Source: Lentimicrobiaceae bacterium
Lineage (GTDB): Bacteria > Bacteroidota > Bacteroidia > Bacteroidales > F082
Direction of reading: 5' to 3'
NCBI GenBank assembly: GCA_002708315.1
Contig: PANC01000025.1
Coordinates: forward strand, 1-64,000
DNA: 64,000 bases
Shown here: piece after piece, positions 1-12,459 of the stretch
Layout of the letters: every line of letters begins with the position of its first letter
How positions within the stretch are numbered: the stretch's first letter is position 1
Position numbers and translations under genes: made by a program
The notes under the pieces: generated by a model
What the model was told of the DNA's origin: nothing
The model's database searches: none
Seen by the model: the letters and a program-made list of their open reading frames with translations, nothing else

Positions 1-1
1 A

Positions 2-337
2 AATGGAGGTACGGATATTTTACTCATTAAAGTAAGCAAGGATGGTGCAGTTGAGAATATACTGAGCAACGGTGGAGAACCATATTATGGTGAACCCCAA
101 CTATATCCAAACCCTATATCAGAATATGGTTATTTTAAATCGATCTCATCAAATCAAATTCCTGAATTATTTTTAGAAGTTATATCAATTTCCGGACAAG
201 TTTTAAATACATACACAATCAATGCTCCTGACTATCAGTTTTCTATTAATAATTTATCTTCTGGAGTATATATTTATAATATAAGGAAAGATGAGGCTTC
301 AGGAGTTATTTTTAGAGGCAAATTAATCGTTAGATAA
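2..337 (+). CDS. C-terminal fragment of a T9SS-secreted protein (type A sorting domain), truncated at the left window edge
   Basis: Open frame from base 2 reads NGGTDILLIKVSKDG...YPNPISEYGYF...LEVISISGQVL...INNLSSGVYIYNIRKDE...GKLIVR*, a typical Por/T9SS C-terminal domain. Confidence 0.8.
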   Translation, partial: NGGTDILLIKVSKDGAVENILSNGGEPYYGEPQLYPNPISEYGYFKSISSNQIPELFLEVISISGQVLNTYTINAPDYQFSINNLSSGVYIYNIRKDEASGVIFRGKLIVR

Positions 338-1201
338 ATTAAAACTTTTTTCCATTAGAAGAGAGTCGAGGTTATGAAACTTCCAACTAAGGTTTAATTC
401 ACTCACATTATAATTGAAAATGACAACATTATTGTCTGCTTCATTATGATAGAGACCACTACCAATAAACCATATATCATCATCACTTTTCATTTGAAAT
501 CTATTGGTCTTTTCACCAACATCACCCATCAAACAAACTACCTGTATCCCTCTGTTCTGAACATCGACTAAAAGCGGATAAATCGAATTTATAAAATTAC
601 TGTTTACATCCTTGCAATTTGAGTTCCAGTATTTGAGGTTACTATGTGAATAGTTAACTGGTGATGGCAGCCCTGGAACATCGTACCATAATCCATGATG
701 CATAATTAATAGTAAGTATGCTGACTCTTGAATAGTATCACACACATCCAAAATCATTGAATATTGATCATCCATTGATTCACAATTTGTGGGAACTATA
801 TTTGTGTTGAGTATTATCCTAGTGAACTTATTTGACGAATATGAATAATAAGTCTTCCTATTGGTAAATTCCGTTATATATTCCCAATTTCCATTTCTGG
901 CATCATGATTACCTAAGGCCCAATGTGTTTCTGGATTATTTAAATCAAAAAGCTCATCAATATATTGCACAGTAGCATATTCCACCAATGCCTCCGAGCA
1001 TACATCTCCTCCTAACCAAACCCCTGAATATTGACTATAATCAAGCTGCTCTAATCTAAAATCAACCTTATTCCCAATAGTATTTGGCTGATAGCAATGG
1101 CCTGCATAAAAATATTTTAAATCACCTTCATTTTGCCCATAGAGAGGCATCTGTATAATACATATTATTACAAATGAAATCAGAAAAATCTTTTTATTCA
1201 T
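323..1201 (-). CDS. Secreted metallophosphoesterase-family protein
   Basis: 292 aa ORF with signal peptide; GDVCSE, LGNHD and IMHHG motifs of calcineurin-like phosphoesterases. Confidence 0.7.
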   Translation of the reverse strand: MNKKIFLISFVIICIIQMPLYGQNEGDLKYFYAGHCYQPNTIGNKVDFRLEQLDYSQYSGVWLGGDVCSEALVEYATVQYIDELFDLNNPETHWALGNHDARNGNWEYITEFTNRKTYYSYSSNKFTRIILNTNIVPTNCESMDDQYSMILDVCDTIQESAYLLLIMHHGLWYDVPGLPSPVNYSHSNLKYWNSNCKDVNSNFINSIYPLLVDVQNRGIQVVCLMGDVGEKTNRFQMKSDDDIWFIGSGLYHNEADNNVVIFNYNVSELNLSWKFHNLDSLLMEKSFNLSND

Positions 1202-1239
1202 GGATATTATTTAAGAATACAAAGTAAGAGTAAAAATAG

Positions 1240-1640
1240 GTATTTGCCAAAAATGTAAATTCCGTCGCAGATTGTAATTTAATTACATCTCTCCTAATAC
1301 GTTTGTTTTCTGTTTTTACAATTAATATAAATCTACCTCCAATTAAACCTGACATATTAAGTTGATAGAACTTAGTATTTATCTTTCTACTATTAATATC
1401 CACTGTGCCTATACTATCATAATATACCCACGCCCAAATAAGCGTCAACAAATAAAATATTATCGTCTGGTAATCCTACACCCCAACTTTGACCACCATC
1501 TTCAAAAATAAAATTTGCTTTATGGTCACACAAATTGTTGTTGATCTTATAGATGTCTAATCCCCCACTATTAGAAGTTCTTAATCGATTCTGTATATAT
1601 ACGCTATGACTTCTAATAATAGTAAATAGGTTAAAATATG
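1240..1640 (-). pseudogene. Decayed 3' end of a T9SS-cargo gene (frameshifted C-terminal sorting domain)
   Basis: Minus strand reads ...FEDGGQSWGVGLPDDNILFVDAYLGVG, then in another frame WAWVYYDSIGTVDINSRKINTKFYQLNMSGLIGGRFILIVKTENKRIRRDVIKLQ; together these resemble one sorting domain split by a frameshift near 1440. Confidence 0.5.
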
Positions 1641-1679
1641 TAGAAATAAAAAATTACTTTTGTTATATAAATATTTGGA

Positions 1680-4034
1680 ATGCTAACTAAAAAAAATATT
1701 TTTTCTGGTAAAATTTATGACAGGATACTTTTCTTATGTTTAATAATTTTATCAACTGGATTTGTATTAATTTTCTATGGAAATATTCTTTTAAGTCCAA
1801 ATTCTTTTCAGTTTAGCACCAAGGGTGATGCCATAAAAAACTATTACACTTATGCTTATTACATTAAAAATAATACTGAAACGATAAATTTTGAGGGACT
1901 AAATTACCCCTATGGTGAACACTTCCTCTATACTGATTGTACACCTGTGTTATCGGGTTCATTAAAAATCATTTCAAATTATTACCCCCAGATAAGTAAT
2001 TACAGTATAGGTATACTAAACTTCTTACTTATTATTTCACTCATTTTCTCATCCATTTTAGTTTATTTGATATTCAAAGAATATGGTATTAATTATTGGC
2101 TTTCAATTTTTAGTGCAATAGCAATTATTGCACTTTCCCCACAAATATTCAGACTTACTGGCCATTTAGCATTAGGATTTGGCTTTATAATTCCCTTATC
2201 ATGGTATTTATTAATAAGATATGAGAAAGATAACAATGGCTTAAAATATGGTATATACTTATTAATAAGCACTTTAATAATATTTTTTATACATGCATAT
2301 TTAGGTATGATAGTGGCTGCCTTTCTATTTTCCTATGCTATTGTCAGATTCATTTCAGAATACAGAAAAGGCATTAATATTAAGTACTATTGGAATTTAT
2401 TGACAATAATATTTACGCCTATAATTATATTTAGAGCCTTTGTATTTTTCACTGATACACATTATGGGAGAACAAATAACCCTTGGGGATTTTTTGATGC
2501 ATATGCTAACTTTAATAGTGTATTCCTACCAATACAAAAACCTTTAAAACCAATAGTACAAAGCATAATTGGTAATTATGAACAAATATGGGAAGGTTGG
2601 GCATATATTGGAATAGGTTCAATTATAGTCATTATCTGTTATTTAGCATTGATAATAAAGAAATCGCTTAACAATAAAAAGATCATACTTACGAGTAAAT
2701 ATTTTGACAACAAACAACTTCAAAATATAGTGATAGCTAGTATACTACTTCTGATTTTTTCTATGGCATATCCTTTCCGTTTAAAAATGGAATGGTTACT
2801 CGATTATGTTGCCGTACTAAAGCAATTTAGAGCTGTGGGTCGATTTGCATGGGTATTTTTCTTTGCTGTTACTATCAGCTCAGTCTACTTCGTTGATAGA
2901 ATATCTAAACAATTATTGTCTAAAAATAGTAAACTGCTTGCAATAGCACTTATGGTTCTACTTCCGGGTTTATATTTTGCTGAAGCAGTTCCGTATCACA
3001 TAAAGATTTCCAAAAAAATTGAAAACTCAAAAAACCTATTTAATTATGATCAGTTAGATGGCGATTTTAAGGAAGCCTTACAACAAATAAAAACGGAAGA
3101 TTTTCAGGCTATTCTTCCAATGCCATTTTTTTATATTGGTTCAGAGAATTTTGGCAAGTTTGGAAGTGATAAAATTTATTTGTTAACCCAACTAAGTTCT
3201 TATCATACTGGCCTTGGTATAATAGGGAGTTATCTAACAAGAACATCAATTTGGGAGAGTAAGAACATTATGCAGTTAATGTCACCAAGTTTTTATAAGA
3301 AAGAGATTCAAAAAGACTTACCAAACAATAGAAAGATTCTGATTATTTCTTCGCATGATAATATTAGCAAATATGAGCAAAGAGTGATAGATATATCTTC
3401 CTTAATATTTAAAGCTGATAATTTTAGTTTTTATGAACTTAATTTGAACGATCTATTTGAAAGTAGTAGTGTAAAGGAGGTGGATAAATTTAATACTATT
3501 AAAGATAATTTATTTGTTAAAGATAATTTCCTAGTGAACGACAGTTCAAACTTTTTATACTATAATAATTTTGATAGTAGGCCTTCGGAAGTTAGTTTAA
3601 GTGGTGAAGGTGCATTTTCGGGATTTAAGAAAAACTTCAATACACTTGCTAGTTTTGACAAATCCACTTTTAATGCAGATAGATCATATATAGCAACATT
3701 CTGGATTTATAATAACGGTGATAACTATGGACAGGATATGGTAAACTCAATGTTTATTCTACAGGAAAAAGACGGAGATAATTCTGCTTGGTCCAAGATT
3801 GTAAACCCTGCCTATAGTATGGTTATAAATGAAAATTGGTCACTTGTAGAGATGGAATTTAAATTAAAATTTCCGGATTCTCAAGTAACATTTTTATTGA
3901 AGGGGAACAACCTTCATAAAAACAAAATATATATCGATGATTTTATGATTTATGAAAAAGGCAGTCTAAATTATAGGCAAATTAACATAAAAGGCAATCA
4001 AATTCTGATAAAAAATAATCACCATATAAAATAA
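1680..4034 (+). CDS. Large polytopic membrane protein, YfhO/GT-C glycosyltransferase-like, with C-terminal jelly-roll-like extracytoplasmic domain
   Basis: 784 aa, many hydrophobic segments in the N-terminal two thirds, soluble C-terminus (YIDDFMIYE motif typical of carbohydrate-binding-like beta sandwiches). Confidence 0.55.
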   Translation: MLTKKNIFSGKIYDRILFLCLIILSTGFVLIFYGNILLSPNSFQFSTKGDAIKNYYTYAYYIKNNTETINFEGLNYPYGEHFLYTDCTPVLSGSLKIISNYYPQISNYSIGILNFLLIISLIFSSILVYLIFKEYGINYWLSIFSAIAIIALSPQIFRLTGHLALGFGFIIPLSWYLLIRYEKDNNGLKYGIYLLISTLIIFFIHAYLGMIVAAFLFSYAIVRFISEYRKGINIKYYWNLLTIIFTPIIIFRAFVFFTDTHYGRTNNPWGFFDAYANFNSVFLPIQKPLKPIVQSIIGNYEQIWEGWAYIGIGSIIVIICYLALIIKKSLNNKKIILTSKYFDNKQLQNIVIASILLLIFSMAYPFRLKMEWLLDYVAVLKQFRAVGRFAWVFFFAVTISSVYFVDRISKQLLSKNSKLLAIALMVLLPGLYFAEAVPYHIKISKKIENSKNLFNYDQLDGDFKEALQQIKTEDFQAILPMPFFYIGSENFGKFGSDKIYLLTQLSSYHTGLGIIGSYLTRTSIWESKNIMQLMSPSFYKKEIQKDLPNNRKILIISSHDNISKYEQRVIDISSLIFKADNFSFYELNLNDLFESSSVKEVDKFNTIKDNLFVKDNFLVNDSSNFLYYNNFDSRPSEVSLSGEGAFSGFKKNFNTLASFDKSTFNADRSYIATFWIYNNGDNYGQDMVNSMFILQEKDGDNSAWSKIVNPAYSMVINENWSLVEMEFKLKFPDSQVTFLLKGNNLHKNKIYIDDFMIYEKGSLNYRQINIKGNQILIKNNHHIK

Positions 4035-4123
4035 AAATTAATTTAACTATATGACAATCTTAATGATTATTAGTTTCTCAAATATCAATATTATTGTAAT
4101 CTAACGAAATGAAAAGATAATCT

Positions 4124-5041
4124 ATGAATAACCCCATTCCAAAAGCAATATTTATATTACTAATACTTTCTGTATATTCATGTACTGACAATAAGAACCC
4201 ATATGAATATGTTGATGAACCAAATAATTTAGAGGAATTACATAAAGGTTTTTTTATAAATGAGTTAACACCTGATACCTTTAAACATCATGATTCATCA
4301 ATTATTGTTGTTAGCACTGGGCACACTTATCCTTTACTTAATGATAAACTGGCATTTAATGCATTTGTGAGTACAATTCAAAATCAAAACCCTGATTTAG
4401 TTTTTATTCTTGGTGATATGGTTTACGATAATACACAAGATGAATGGAACAGTTTCTTTAATTATTTTAAGGGGCTAAAAGATAAAATGTATTTTGCGCC
4501 AGGTAACCATGACCTCAATTTTCATTACGAAAGATATAATGGTATTAGGGATAATCAATTTATTGCTGAAAAAAGATATGTAGAAAATATTGGTTATAGA
4601 TACAAAGTATTAAAAAGCAAGTTTGCAAATTTCGTTTTTATAAACATGAACGACTCCTTGGACAGAGTTGTAACTTATTTAGATGCAGCAAATGGCATTA
4701 TGGATAAGGGTAAGACGAACTTCTTTTTTAGTTCCCAATCAGCATGGCACTCTAGTAGCCAGGACCCTAATAATGTGCAGACTTGGCCTCTAAAATCATT
4801 CACTAGAAAAGAACTCTTCCCTTCCATCGAGCATTTTGACTATATGATACATGGTGACTGGAATAAGAAATTCTATCGTGGGTACTGGACCAAAAAGAAT
4901 GGTGAGTTTCATGTTATGGCTGTAGGCAATAAAAGAAAAGGGGATTCCCTTTTTATTACTCGCATGGAAATAAAAAAAGATACTGTTATTACTACACCAA
5001 TTGCAGTTGAAGTACCTGAAAATAGTAATTGGTATAAATAA
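4124..5041 (+). CDS. Metallophosphoesterase-family lipoprotein
   Basis: Lipobox-like [15 protein letters not shown] and APGNHDLNF motifs. Confidence 0.75.
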   Translation: MNNPIPKAIFILLILSVYSCTDNKNPYEYVDEPNNLEELHKGFFINELTPDTFKHHDSSIIVVSTGHTYPLLNDKLAFNAFVSTIQNQNPDLVFILGDMVYDNTQDEWNSFFNYFKGLKDKMYFAPGNHDLNFHYERYNGIRDNQFIAEKRYVENIGYRYKVLKSKFANFVFINMNDSLDRVVTYLDAANGIMDKGKTNFFFSSQSAWHSSSQDPNNVQTWPLKSFTRKELFPSIEHFDYMIHGDWNKKFYRGYWTKKNGEFHVMAVGNKRKGDSLFITRMEIKKDTVITTPIAVEVPENSNWYK

Positions 5042-5051
5042 ACAAAAGATT

Positions 5052-5789
5052 ATGCACTCTGACACATCAAATAAAAACAAACTCTCCATTCTTATACCAT
5101 GCTATGACGAGGCTGCCACCATACACCTAATTCTTAACAAAGTTATTGGTGTTAACCTAATCAATAATCTTGAAAAGGAGATTATTATTGTTGATGACCA
5201 TTCAACTGACAATACTATCGATACAATCGAAACCTATTTTAAGGACAAAAAAGAGATAAACTTTAAGTTGTTTAAACAAAACAAAAACACCGGAAAAGGA
5301 GCAGCAATTCACAGGGGCATAAGTGAAGCCAGTGGCGATTTCATTATAGTTCAGGATGCAGATCTGGAATACGATCCCAACGAGTATAACAAACTGCTAA
5401 AACCAATTGTTGATGGTATTGCTGATGTGGTCTATGGATCACGTTTTATAGGAGGTAACCCACACAGGATTCTATTTTTTTGGCATTCCATAGGAAATAA
5501 ATTCCTAACATTTCTTTCCAATATGTTTACCAACCTGAATCTTACAGATATGGAAACTTGCTATAAACTATTCCGTTCTGAAATTATTAAGTCAATCCCA
5601 TTACAGGAAAATAGATTTGGCTTTGAACCCGAAATAACAGCCAAGATATCACGTATACCCAAAATTAGAATTTACGAAGTAGGTATATCATATTACGGCC
5701 GAACATATGAAGATGGTAAAAAGATTGGTTGGAAAGATGGATTAAGAGCTATTTACTGCATTCTAAAATACAATTTGTTTGTAAAGTAA
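5052..5789 (+). CDS. Family 2 glycosyltransferase (polyprenyl-phosphate glycosyltransferase / DPM1-like)
   Basis: [44 protein letters not shown] motifs; start chosen at 5052 ([10 protein letters not shown]) rather than 5001, which overlaps the upstream gene. Confidence 0.85.
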   Translation: MHSDTSNKNKLSILIPCYDEAATIHLILNKVIGVNLINNLEKEIIIVDDHSTDNTIDTIETYFKDKKEINFKLFKQNKNTGKGAAIHRGISEASGDFIIVQDADLEYDPNEYNKLLKPIVDGIADVVYGSRFIGGNPHRILFFWHSIGNKFLTFLSNMFTNLNLTDMETCYKLFRSEIIKSIPLQENRFGFEPEITAKISRIPKIRIYEVGISYYGRTYEDGKKIGWKDGLRAIYCILKYNLFVK

Positions 5790-5986
5790 AAGATTGCCGC
5801 ATAATTTTATTCCATCCAAGTAGCCGCACTTATTTTTATGGAAATTATTCCGTTATAATTTGAATTACTTGCGCCTATCATATGGTTTTCGCAAAAAATA
5901 TGGACAATCAAATCACTAAGTAAAACACCTAATCTCTTAAGTGAATTACTTAAATCATGTTTTTTGAAACAAGTCCTTACTTATAA

Positions 5987-7387
<1,401 letters not shown>

Positions 7388-7410
7388 ACAAACATCACTT
7401 AAAGCTACTG

Positions 7411-7444
7411 AGCCGTAACTAATTCCAAGTTACGGCTTTTTTTA
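7411..7444 (+). terminator. Rho-independent terminator downstream of gdhA
   Basis: Perfect inverted repeat AGCCGTAACT / AGTTACGGCT followed by a T-tract. Confidence 0.9.
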
Positions 7445-7539
7445 TTTGGATGATTATTGAAATTGATGTATTCATGGGTTCCAATTTTTATTCTAATTTT
7501 GCTTAAAAATAATTATCAAACTAATAAAACTTAAGTATT

Positions 7540-8148
7540 ATGTCATTTACATTACCAAATCTACCATATGCATATGATGCATTGGAACCATATATAGATG
7601 CAAAGACGATGGAAATCCACCACAGTAAACACCATAATGGATATACAAATAATTTAAATGGGGCTATTCAAGGAACAGACCTTGAAGGAAAAACCATAGA
7701 AGATATACTAGCAAATGTTTCTAAAGCTGGAGCTGCTGTAAGAAATAATGGTGGTGGATATTATAACCACTGTTTATTTTGGGAAGTTATGTCTCCAGAT
7801 GGTGGTGGTGAACCTAGTGGCAAACTGGGAGATGCTATCAATCAAAAATTTGGTTCATTTGAAAATTTTAAGACAGAATTCTCAAAAGCTGCAGCTACGA
7901 GATTTGGATCTGGCTGGGCATGGCTTTGTGTAAAAGCAGATGGCACTCTATGTGTGTGCTCATCACCTAATCAAGATAACCCCCTGATGGATATTGCTGA
8001 ATGTCCGGGAACTCCTATTCTAGGATTAGATGTATGGGAGCATGCTTATTATCTCAATTATCAAAATAGAAGACCAGACTATATTGAAGCATTTTTCAAT
8101 GTTGTTAATTGGGATGAAGTTTCAAAGAGGTTTGAAGAGGCAAACTAA
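7540..8148 (+). CDS. sodB: Superoxide dismutase, Fe/Mn family
   Basis: 202 aa; [44 protein letters not shown]. Confidence 0.96.
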   Translation: MSFTLPNLPYAYDALEPYIDAKTMEIHHSKHHNGYTNNLNGAIQGTDLEGKTIEDILANVSKAGAAVRNNGGGYYNHCLFWEVMSPDGGGEPSGKLGDAINQKFGSFENFKTEFSKAAATRFGSGWAWLCVKADGTLCVCSSPNQDNPLMDIAECPGTPILGLDVWEHAYYLNYQNRRPDYIEAFFNVVNWDEVSKRFEEAN

Positions 8149-8167
8149 GAGAAATATTTTTTCAGGT

Positions 8168-8196
8168 AAAGGGCTATACTAGGGCCCTTTTTTTCT
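8168..8196 (+). terminator. Rho-independent terminator downstream of sodB
   Basis: AAAGGGC...GCCCTTT followed by T-tract. Confidence 0.8.
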
Positions 8197-8206
8197 TTAA
8201 ATTTTA

Positions 8207-9856
8207 TCAACTAATCTTATCAAGATACTTTGCAACAATGGGCATTCTTCTCCCCATTCCGAATGCTTTTGATGAAACCCTTAATGTTGGAGGTGTTTGA
8301 AATCGCTTATATTCGTTTATATTAATTAACTTTAAAATCCTATCTACTAATTTTTTATCAAATCCCATTTCTACAATTTCTCTTGGCCCTTTTCTATTTT
8401 CTATATATTGAAATAATATATCATCAAGAACTTTATAATCGGGAAGTGAATCACTATCCTTCTGATCAGGTCTGAGCTCTGCAGATGGTGGTTTGCTAAT
8501 TATATTTGAAGGTATTACCTCGCCATTTCTATTAATAAACTTCGCCAATTCATAAACTTGAGTTTTATAAACATCTCCTATCACTGATAACCCACCGTTC
8601 ATATCACCATATAATGTAGAATATCCAACCGCAGCCTCACTTTTATTACTAGTATTGAGCAAAATATACCCAAATTTATTTGATAAAGCCATTAATATTA
8701 CACCTCTGGTTCTTGCCTGCAGATTTTCTTCAGTAATACCAAATGGAGTATCCCTAAAAAATGGAGAAAGTGTAGTTTCAAATGATTTCACTGCATCTTC
8801 TATCTTAATTATATCATATGGCATTTTTAGGTTATTGGCAAGTTTGATGGAATCATCCACGGAATGTTTAGAAGAAAACCTCGACGGAAGAAGAACATTA
8901 TATACATTTTTACTGCCCAAAGCTTCTGCAGCAATTACTGATGTAAGGGCTGAATCAATACCTCCAGAAAGTCCTAATATTGCTTTCTCAAACCCCAGCT
9001 TCTGAAAATAATTTTTTACTCCCATTACCAATGCGTTGTAAATTGACTCAATCTCGGAAGGTTCAATATTTGTAGCTGTTACGGGTGCCTTGTTTTTGAT
9101 ATCATCAATATCAAAAATTTTAAAATCCTCGTTAAAATAGTTAAGTTCTCCAATAATATTTCCAGATGGATCCATTACCAATGAACCACCATCAAAAAGC
9201 AGTTCTGTTTGAGCACCCACATGATTTACATAGATTAACGGTAAGTTATATTCAACTGCATTTCTTTTTAAAACCTCTTTTCTGTGTTTTGTTTGATGAT
9301 AATTAAATGGAGATGCAGCAATATTTATAATAATATCAGGATTCTGCCCAATGAGCTCATCCATTGGATTAATATTATAGAGTGGATTGTCTTGAACATT
9401 CCATAAATCCTCACATATTGTTAAAGCAATATTACTACCCTTCAATTTAATTACTTTGAAAATATTATTTGGCTCAAAATACCTATATTCATCAAAAATA
9501 TCATAGTTGGGTAATAATGTTTTATTTGTTAGCGACTTTACCTCCCCTTCGTAAAGAAAAGCCGCAGAATTGAATAATGGTTTCCCTTTTTCGGCATCAT
9601 TGAATGATGGAAATCCTATTATTGCTGCAATTTTAATACATCTCCTAGCTATTATCTCTAATGATTTCTCACATTGCTCTACAAAATCCCTAAACTCTAA
9701 AAAATCTCTTGGTGGGTAACCAGAAATAGCGAGTTCTGCAAAAACAACTAAGTCGGCTCCTAATTTCTCTGCATTATCTATTTTTTCAAGTATTTTGTGA
9801 GTGTTACTCTCAAAATTACCTATGTGATAGTTTATTTGGGCAATCGCAATTTTCAT
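8207..9856 (-). CDS. nadE: Glutamine-dependent NAD+ synthetase
   Basis: N-terminal nitrilase/amidase domain (FAELAISGYPPRD, ICEDLW) plus SGGIDSALT ATP-pyrophosphatase motif. Confidence 0.95.
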   Translation of the reverse strand: MKIAIAQINYHIGNFESNTHKILEKIDNAEKLGADLVVFAELAISGYPPRDFLEFRDFVEQCEKSLEIIARRCIKIAAIIGFPSFNDAEKGKPLFNSAAFLYEGEVKSLTNKTLLPNYDIFDEYRYFEPNNIFKVIKLKGSNIALTICEDLWNVQDNPLYNINPMDELIGQNPDIIINIAASPFNYHQTKHRKEVLKRNAVEYNLPLIYVNHVGAQTELLFDGGSLVMDPSGNIIGELNYFNEDFKIFDIDDIKNKAPVTATNIEPSEIESIYNALVMGVKNYFQKLGFEKAILGLSGGIDSALTSVIAAEALGSKNVYNVLLPSRFSSKHSVDDSIKLANNLKMPYDIIKIEDAVKSFETTLSPFFRDTPFGITEENLQARTRGVILMALSNKFGYILLNTSNKSEAAVGYSTLYGDMNGGLSVIGDVYKTQVYELAKFINRNGEVIPSNIISKPPSAELRPDQKDSDSLPDYKVLDDILFQYIENRKGPREIVEMGFDKKLVDRILKLININEYKRFQTPPTLRVSSKAFGMGRRMPIVAKYLDKIS

Positions 9857-9876
9857 AATTTTTTATATCCAGTAAA

Positions 9877-10590
9877 TTAAAATAGAACTGTTGCATTTAA
9901 CTCCATGAAATTATTTCTGGCATTATGCTTAATCGAGCTATCAACATTATTATTACCTTTTAAGACATTAATAAATGCATTGTCGAACAAAAACCCAAAC
10001 CTTGCAACTGTTGATTTAAAAAGAGGCACTTCAACCCCTGCTCCCAGAATTAATGACTCTCTTGTTGGGTAAAGTTCACTATAAATATTTTTATCTTCCG
10101 AACTAGAGGTGTCTTCATTATTACCCTTAAATGAATCATTAGCCTTGGCTGTTAGTAAAATAGAAAACCCAAAACCTACCTGACCATAATATCTAATCTT
10201 TTTTATTGGATTCGTTTCCATGGTAAAAATAAGGGGTATCCTAACATATTTAGTTCTATAGGTTCTCTCCATAGTGCCGACTTCAGTATTAAAATTGTCC
10301 TGATCTGAATATAAATATGGATATTGAATAGTTCCATTTAGGTATAAAACATCAAAACCAGTTGTGAAGCTATAGTTTTCCATGATAAAAAAGTCAGCAA
10401 CGATCCCCCATGATCCTCCTAAACTAACTCCCTTATTGTTATAGTCATCATTTATGGAGCTTAGCCATCCAATATTTCCTGCAGCTTTGAAACCAAATTT
10501 AAATGGTTTGTGCTGCGCAAATAATGGGCTACTTACTATCATTAGAAATAAAAGTACTATTACAATTGGTTTCATTGTAGTATAATGCAA
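9877..10590 (-). CDS. Outer-membrane beta-barrel protein (PorT-like)
   Basis: Signal peptide, alternating aromatic/glycine beta strands, GFKAAGNIGWL, C-terminal F. Confidence 0.65.
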   Translation of the reverse strand: MHYTTMKPIVIVLLFLMIVSSPLFAQHKPFKFGFKAAGNIGWLSSINDDYNNKGVSLGGSWGIVADFFIMENYSFTTGFDVLYLNGTIQYPYLYSDQDNFNTEVGTMERTYRTKYVRIPLIFTMETNPIKKIRYYGQVGFGFSILLTAKANDSFKGNNEDTSSSEDKNIYSELYPTRESLILGAGVEVPLFKSTVARFGFLFDNAFINVLKGNNNVDSSIKHNARNNFMELNATVLF

Positions 10591-10699
10591 TTGGTTTAGA
10601 TAAATTTAGAATACAAATATAATTAATACCCCAATGTATAATAGTCAGTATCCATTTTTTACTATTTTCGTATTGTTTTAATAACAAAATCTATTCATC

Positions 10700-11308
10700 A
10701 TGAAAAAAATATTACTGATCATAAGCGCATTGTTTTTAGTAACTACCATTCACGCTCAATTTCATATTGGACCTCAGGTAGGTTATAGTGCATCAAAACT
10801 CACTACCAATACTAGTGAAATAACATCTGATTTTAAAAATAATTTCCTATTTGGCGCATTTGCTAGGTTTGGTGAAAAAATATATGTGCAACCTGAAGTA
10901 AATTGGCTAACACAGGGTGGTATATGGGAAAACAATTCACTTGATCAAAAATTAGAGATGACATATAAAACCATTCAAATACCTGTTAGTGTTGGATGGC
11001 GCTTAATCGATTTCAAAGTCGCAAACATCAGAATTTTTGGTGGTGTAGCTGCTAACATTGCTACAGACAAATCTCTAAAAATAAACGATATAGACGAGCC
11101 ATTAACTAATGCTGATTGGAACGACTTGAGCTGGCAATATCAATTTGGTGCTGGAGTAGATGTTCTGATGTTTGCATTGGATGTTAAATATATGGGTGGT
11201 ATCAATGATCTCTACAGTGGAGATTCGCCTGAATTTACATTTGATGGAAGTACTCTTACAACAAAATCAAACATGTTCACAGTAACTTTGGGATGGAAAA
11301 TCTTTTAG
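10700..11308 (+). CDS. Outer-membrane beta-barrel protein
   Basis: Signal peptide ending HAQ; GPQVGYSASKL, YVQPEVNWL, FTVTLGWKIF terminal strand. Confidence 0.7.
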   Translation: MKKILLIISALFLVTTIHAQFHIGPQVGYSASKLTTNTSEITSDFKNNFLFGAFARFGEKIYVQPEVNWLTQGGIWENNSLDQKLEMTYKTIQIPVSVGWRLIDFKVANIRIFGGVAANIATDKSLKINDIDEPLTNADWNDLSWQYQFGAGVDVLMFALDVKYMGGINDLYSGDSPEFTFDGSTLTTKSNMFTVTLGWKIF

Positions 11309-11336
11309 TTAAATAAACTTAGAACATAACATTTAC

Positions 11337-11368
11337 AAAATGTCAGTACTTTTGTGCTGACATTTTTT
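11337..11368 (+). terminator. Rho-independent terminator
   Basis: AAAATGTCAG...CTGACATTTTTT inverted repeat with T-tract. Confidence 0.8.
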
Positions 11369-11375
11369 ATTTACC

Positions 11376-12377
11376 ATGAAAAGAATTAACTGGCTATTTC
11401 TGGGTTGTATAGTTGTTGCTTTGATTACCATATCATGTAATGAGAATTATAACAATTTTGCCGCAGATAGCTCCAAATTGAAAATTGAAGAGGTTAACAT
11501 CCATAGATATGGAAAGCAATTATTTGACATTGACACTAATAATTTCATCAAAGAAGTTAAGGGTATAAAAGAAGAATTTGTTTTATTCCTAGGGGAAGAT
11601 TTAGATGACACGACTAAGTTGGCTCCATTATACGAATATGTAACTGATACAACCCTTATATACATAGCTGCTAGCGTAAACGAGCTATACCCTGATCTAA
11701 GTTACCTTGAGAATGAATTAAGTATTGCGTTTGGAAGGTATGATTACTTTTTTCCTGATTTCAATTCTCCCGTTGTTTATACATACGTGTCAAACCTTTA
11801 TTATGAGAAACCCATAATTTATGATGACTCAGTTCTGGTTATTGGTTTGGATGTTTATCTAGGTCCAAATTTTAAACTATATAGATCACTGGGGCTTCCC
11901 AATTATAAAATACGACATATGACTTCTGATTATATCTCCATTGATGTAATGAAGTCCATTTACGAAAAGAATCTTTTGAAGAGAAATAAGCAAAAGACTT
12001 TGGTTGATAAGATGATAGAGAGCGGAAAAGTATTTTATTATTTAGATGCTGTTTTACCATATACACCTGATAGTCTAAAAATTGGTTACACAACTAACCA
12101 AATGAAATGGATTGAAAAGAATAAAAAGAATGTATGGGCATTTCTAGTAAATAATAACCTATTTTACTCTCCAGATTTTAAAATCCAAAGTGACTTTCTA
12201 AAGGAGGCACCTTTCACCAGCAGTTTTTCCAATGAATCACCACCAAGAATTGGACAGTGGCTTGGCTGGCAAATAGTACGAAAGTACATGAAAAACCATC
12301 CTGAGGTAAGCCTTTCAGCTTTGATAAGCAACAATGATTACCAGAAAATATTTAATGAATCTGGGTTTAAACCATAG
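11376..12377 (+). CDS. gldB: GldB-family gliding motility-associated lipoprotein
   Basis: 333 aa lipoprotein; FGRYDYFFPDFNSPVVYTYVS and VIGLDVYLGPNFKLY match the GldB pattern I recognise. Confidence 0.75.
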   Translation: MKRINWLFLGCIVVALITISCNENYNNFAADSSKLKIEEVNIHRYGKQLFDIDTNNFIKEVKGIKEEFVLFLGEDLDDTTKLAPLYEYVTDTTLIYIAASVNELYPDLSYLENELSIAFGRYDYFFPDFNSPVVYTYVSNLYYEKPIIYDDSVLVIGLDVYLGPNFKLYRSLGLPNYKIRHMTSDYISIDVMKSIYEKNLLKRNKQKTLVDKMIESGKVFYYLDAVLPYTPDSLKIGYTTNQMKWIEKNKKNVWAFLVNNNLFYSPDFKIQSDFLKEAPFTSSFSNESPPRIGQWLGWQIVRKYMKNHPEVSLSALISNNDYQKIFNESGFKP

Positions 12378-12459
12378 TGACTTCAAAACTGCCTCCATTT
12401 CTACATACTCATTAAAATTTTTATTTTTGTGTAAAATATTATAAATCAAGCACCTTTAA

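Noticed and set aside
1194-1451. 85 aa ORF on the minus strand
   Set aside because: Reads as the displaced half of a broken T9SS sorting domain plus run-through; treated as pseudogene remnant
4796-5089. 97 aa antisense ORF
   Set aside because: Overlaps the well-supported metallophosphoesterase and GT2 genes on the opposite strand; no recognisable domain
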